This document shows, in pieces, positions 24,659 through 27,030 of a stretch of 27,030 nucleotides of DNA. The stretch's first letter is position 1; each line of letters opens with the position of its first letter. Under the pieces are notes generated by a model that saw only the letters and a program-made list of their open reading frames with translations, was not told where the DNA came from and did no database searches. The stretch comes from Azospirillum brasilense (GTDB lineage: Bacteria; Pseudomonadota; Alphaproteobacteria; Rickettsiales; UBA3002): NCBI GenBank assembly GCA_003241645.1, contig QFOX01000028.1, positions 1-27,030 on the forward strand, given 5' to 3'. The position numbers were made by a program, and so were the translations under genes.

Positions 24659-25762
24659 TTATACGCCCCGCCCACCACTGCGTCCAGCGCTGCGCTCGAG
24701 ATAGTGCTTGAACGCACCCTTCATGCAGGCTTCTGCGGCGCGCAGGTCACTATGCAGCCGCCCGAGTTCGCGGCCGCTCTGCATGCCTTCACGGCCAAGC
24801 TGCTCCAGCGCTTCCATTTTGCTGTGGATCGCCTGAGTGAACTGGCCCATGGCCGCGCCCTGCTCCTGCCGCGATGGCGCATGATCGCGCAGGCCGCCCT
24901 GCGTCACGCATTGCTTGGCGGCGTGGAAGCCGAATTCCTCGAACCGCTCCAGCAGCCAAACATTCACCGCCACGTCGGTCACGTTATGGTCGCCGAGGTA
25001 TTTCATGGTGGCCGCCACGGCGTGGGGCTTCGTGTCCAGCTGCCAGAAAATTTCCGGCACCGGTTTCGACGCACGCGCCGACAGCGTTTCGTGCAGCGCC
25101 ACGCGCACGTCGTAGGGCGAGTATACGCTGGGCACGAGCGCGGCGTTCAGCTTGTCGCTGGCGCGGTGGTGGTTCCACACGCTGCCCATTTTCTGGTTCA
25201 TGATCTTGGCCAGCGGCGCGAAATGCGCCTCATCGGCCTGATGGCCGCGCAAAGCCAGCTCGGCATCTTCCTCGATCGCGCGCACCGCATGGCTTACTTG
25301 CGGCTTACCCTGCGCCTTCTTGGCGCGGCCTGCCTGCACTTTTGCCGCGAAGGACTGGTTGGCCTGCTTCATGGCGGCGCGCTCTTTATCGCCTGCATGC
25401 ACTTCCTGCGTGGCGTGGATGGCGTGGCTGGCCAGCGCCGTCAGCTGTGCCAGCGCCTCGGGTACCGTGTGGCAAAGCTGGTGGTCGGTCATGGTGTGAA
25501 TGGCCTGCTTGTGGGCAATATGCACTGCGTCGCGGCTGGGGTTGATCGCGTTCGCATCGTGGAAGTCATAGGCCGCGTTGAAGATGGTCTGGCACACTTC
25601 GGCCCATTGCGGCAGCTCGGCGGCGCTGGCGCGGTGCAGCAGCAGCGACTTATCTTGCTCCAACGCGCTGAAATAGCGGCCACGCACCTCGGCGCGGCGC
25701 GTATCGTGCAGCATCTGCTTGGCCGTGGAAAAAAGCGGTGGGTTCTGCTTCTCTGTGGTCAT
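24659..25762 (-). CDS. Hypothetical cytosolic protein, His/Ala/Gln-rich
   Basis: I recognise no family in this 367-residue protein. It has no signal peptide or membrane segment and is predicted to be mostly helical. It is rich in Ala, His and Gln, with many His spread along the chain (for example QAIHTMTDHQLCHTVPEAL and ASHAIHATQEVHAGDKE), and a basic stretch AKVQAGRAKKAQGKPQ near the middle. The C-terminal third looks like a long amphipathic helix, and the end is SAGRSGGRGV. The start at 25762 has GGGA upstream; the longer frame to 25867 would overlap the upstream gene. It follows the 197-residue gene by 16 bases and precedes thiE by eight, so all three are probably co-transcribed. Confidence 0.75.
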   Translation of the reverse strand: MTTEKQNPPLFSTAKQMLHDTRRAEVRGRYFSALEQDKSLLLHRASAAELPQWAEVCQTIFNAAYDFHDANAINPSRDAVHIAHKQAIHTMTDHQLCHTVPEALAQLTALASHAIHATQEVHAGDKERAAMKQANQSFAAKVQAGRAKKAQGKPQVSHAVRAIEEDAELALRGHQADEAHFAPLAKIMNQKMGSVWNHHRASDKLNAALVPSVYSPYDVRVALHETLSARASKPVPEIFWQLDTKPHAVAATMKYLGDHNVTDVAVNVWLLERFEEFGFHAAKQCVTQGGLRDHAPSRQEQGAAMGQFTQAIHSKMEALEQLGREGMQSGRELGRLHSDLRAAEACMKGAFKHYLERSAGRSGGRGV

Positions 25763-25778
25763 CGGTCTTCCCTTGGCT

Positions 25779-26360
25779 TTAATATTCGATTTCGAAGCCG
25801 CGCTGACGCGCCGCTTGGCATGCATCCATGTAGAGGCCACGCCGTATCTCGGCGCTCTCGTAATCACTCATGTTCAGCTTTTCGGTATGGAACCCGTGCA
25901 GCACCTGCGCCGCGCGGTTCATGCGGCTGAACGCATCCATATCATGCGAATGCATGCTCCAGCGAAGCACGGCGTCGGTGTAATCCGTATCCAGCTGGTG
26001 CGCCTGCACCAGTCGCTTGCCATGCTTCTTCAGCGCTTTGTGATCGGCCGCATCCACCTGCCGCATATGGTCGATCCATTCGGCGTCCTCGGCCACGCCC
26101 AGCGCGTTGGCGAACGCTTCCACGCGGAAGGCCATCACGTCGCCGTCTTCGATGGTGTGTTTGGTGCAGAAGGCACGCATCGCGGCGCTCGACACATACC
26201 AGCTATAGGTGGGGGAATTGCCCATGCCCGCAAAAATTTCCTTCACCACCTGATTCTCAGACGTGGCGGGTGCGGCAGGCACAGCGGCGCGGCGCGCATG
26301 CGCGGGCGTGCCGTACCAGTGGGCGGGAATGGCGATGACGTTCGAAGGTTCCTGGCTCAT
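25779..26360 (-). CDS. Hypothetical cytosolic protein
   Basis: I recognise no family in this 193-residue protein. It starts with a Pro/Ala-rich segment of about 35 residues, then a helical, charged body rich in Asp, His and Met (for example EWIDHMRQVDAADHKALKKHGK and LRWSMHSHDMDAFSRMN), and ends FEIEY. No signal peptide or membrane segment is present. A start at 26372 is also in frame; 26360 has GGTGGG close upstream. It is the first gene of a likely operon with the 367-residue protein and thiE. Both unknown proteins share His-rich helical composition, which hints that they work together. It is divergent from the 78-residue gene on the plus strand. Confidence 0.72.
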   Translation of the reverse strand: MSQEPSNVIAIPAHWYGTPAHARRAAVPAAPATSENQVVKEIFAGMGNSPTYSWYVSSAAMRAFCTKHTIEDGDVMAFRVEAFANALGVAEDAEWIDHMRQVDAADHKALKKHGKRLVQAHQLDTDYTDAVLRWSMHSHDMDAFSRMNRAAQVLHGFHTEKLNMSDYESAEIRRGLYMDACQAARQRGFEIEY

Positions 26361-26479
26361 GCCCACCGGCATAGCGAGGGAATGTTACGGTTTTACGACG
26401 GGTTACAAAAAATTATCCGCACCCCTCACACCCGAACGCATTTTGGCCCATATAGCCTATGCACCAAGGAGAACCACCC

Positions 26480-26716
26480 ATGCGTTACCTGCTGATGCCC
26501 TTCCTGCTGAGCCTTGCCATGAAACGTGGCATGCGCGGCGGCACCCCCCACCCGTTCGGCAATGCGTTCAGCATGTTCGCAGGCCCGGGCATGGCGCGCG
26601 GCGGCTTGCGCAGTACGCTGCTGATGGGCGCCCTGCAGCAGGTGGATTGGGCACGCCTGCGCCATGCAGCCGACGCGGCGCGGCAAGCGTGGCGCAATTA
26701 TCCCCGCAATCCGTAA
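26480..26716 (+). CDS. Small basic hypothetical protein
   Basis: I recognise no family in this 78-residue protein. The first 14 residues (MRYLLMPFLLSLAM) are hydrophobic and may be a short membrane anchor or a signal-like segment without a clear cleavage site. The rest is Gly/Met/Arg-rich (GMRGGTPHPFGNAFSMFAGPGMARGG), followed by a helix LRHAADAARQAWRNYP. A strong AAGGAG ribosome site eight bases before the ATG makes it likely to be translated. It stands alone on the plus strand, divergent from the 197-residue gene and convergent with the aldolase gene, 15 bases away. Confidence 0.65.
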   Translation: MRYLLMPFLLSLAMKRGMRGGTPHPFGNAFSMFAGPGMARGGLRSTLLMGALQQVDWARLRHAADAARQAWRNYPRNP

Positions 26717-26731
26717 GCTGCCTCACGCACG

Positions 26732-27030
26732 CTACTTGGTGGTCTTGTAGATCCCGATAATGTCGGAAAGCAGTGCTTTTGCTTCCTCGTTAGGACGCTG
26801 AAAGGCGTTGCGGCCCATGATGGAGCCATCCGCCCCGCCCTCGGCAAGGCTGCGGATCTCGTCCAGCACCTCGGCGTTGCTCTTGGCCCCACCGCCCGAG
26901 AAGATCACGATGCGGCGACCGCCGAACGTGGTCTGCTTGATGTGAGCGATGCGCTCGGCCAACGTGCCGATCTTGATGCCTTCTTTTTCGTACACCTTCT
27001 TGGCTTCGGCCTGCTCCACATGCGCGGTGG
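26732..27030 (-). CDS. Class I fructose-bisphosphate aldolase, C-terminal part
   Basis: The last 99 or so residues of an archaeal-type (DhnA/FbaB-like) class I aldolase are visible; the start lies beyond the window. This enzyme splits fructose-1,6-bisphosphate into dihydroxyacetone phosphate and glyceraldehyde-3-phosphate through a Lys Schiff base, which is in the missing part. The conserved end is clear: GGRRIVIFSGGGAKSNAEVLDEI is the phosphate-binding strand and loop, and GGADGSIMGRNAFQRP is the family signature of the last barrel strand. In related genomes the gene often lies between pgk and thiE or efp; here two unknown genes and a small one separate it from thiE. Confidence 0.92.
   Translation of the reverse strand, partial: TAHVEQAEAKKVYEKEGIKIGTLAERIAHIKQTTFGGRRIVIFSGGGAKSNAEVLDEIRSLAEGGADGSIMGRNAFQRPNEEAKALLSDIIGIYKTTK

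Overview
The window is about 27 kb of a high-GC (about 60 percent by eye), gene-dense bacterial chromosome. The genes point to an alphaproteobacterium. NDUFA12 (an accessory complex I subunit shared by alphaproteobacteria and mitochondria) lies upstream of mlaD and a DUF2155 gene, an order common in that class. The order class I aldolase, thiE, efp, suhB is also frequent in Rhodospirillales-like genomes. I cannot name the genus. No rRNA, tRNA, insertion sequence, prophage or CRISPR array is visible, and most genes are housekeeping.

Layout from left to right. Positions 1-5313 hold a minus-strand run. Read in the direction of transcription it contains a multi-membrane-span spermidine-synthase-like protein, NDUFA12, two small lipoproteins, MlaD, a DUF2155 protein and a lytic transglycosylase cut by the window edge. 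Positions 5443-10523 hold rpoD and dnaG on the minus strand. An unrecognised plus-strand gene lies between them, with a Pho-box-like site in front of it and a terminator-like hairpin upstream of rpoD. RpoD carries an N-terminal tail of about 190 residues rich in Lys, Ala and Pro.

Positions 10716-12533 hold a YgjP-type metallopeptidase, a small XRE regulator and a pilin-like gene broken by a one-base frameshift. Positions 12536-18696 hold an M29 aminopeptidase and a class A penicillin-binding protein on the minus strand, then cyaY and an MsbA-like ABC exporter on the plus strand. Positions 18729-23267 hold a GNAT acetyltransferase, a large Pro/Ala-rich OmpA-domain protein, an inositol monophosphatase and a two-span PAS-like protein. 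Positions 23344-27030 hold efp, thiE, two unrecognised cytosolic proteins in an operon, an unrecognised 78-residue protein and the C-terminal end of a class I fructose-bisphosphate aldolase.

Common themes are the cell envelope (transglycosylase, PBP, OmpA-domain protein, MlaD, lipoproteins, ABC exporter) and core information processing (primase, sigma factor, EF-P). I found no convincing new multi-gene system. The items most worth a second look are the histone-like RpoD tail with its 48-bp repeat, the candidate Pho box, EF-P with Asn at the usual modification position, the unrecognised gene pair between the aldolase and thiE, and the palindromes between pbp1A and cyaY. No stretch longer than 300 bases lacks a gene.
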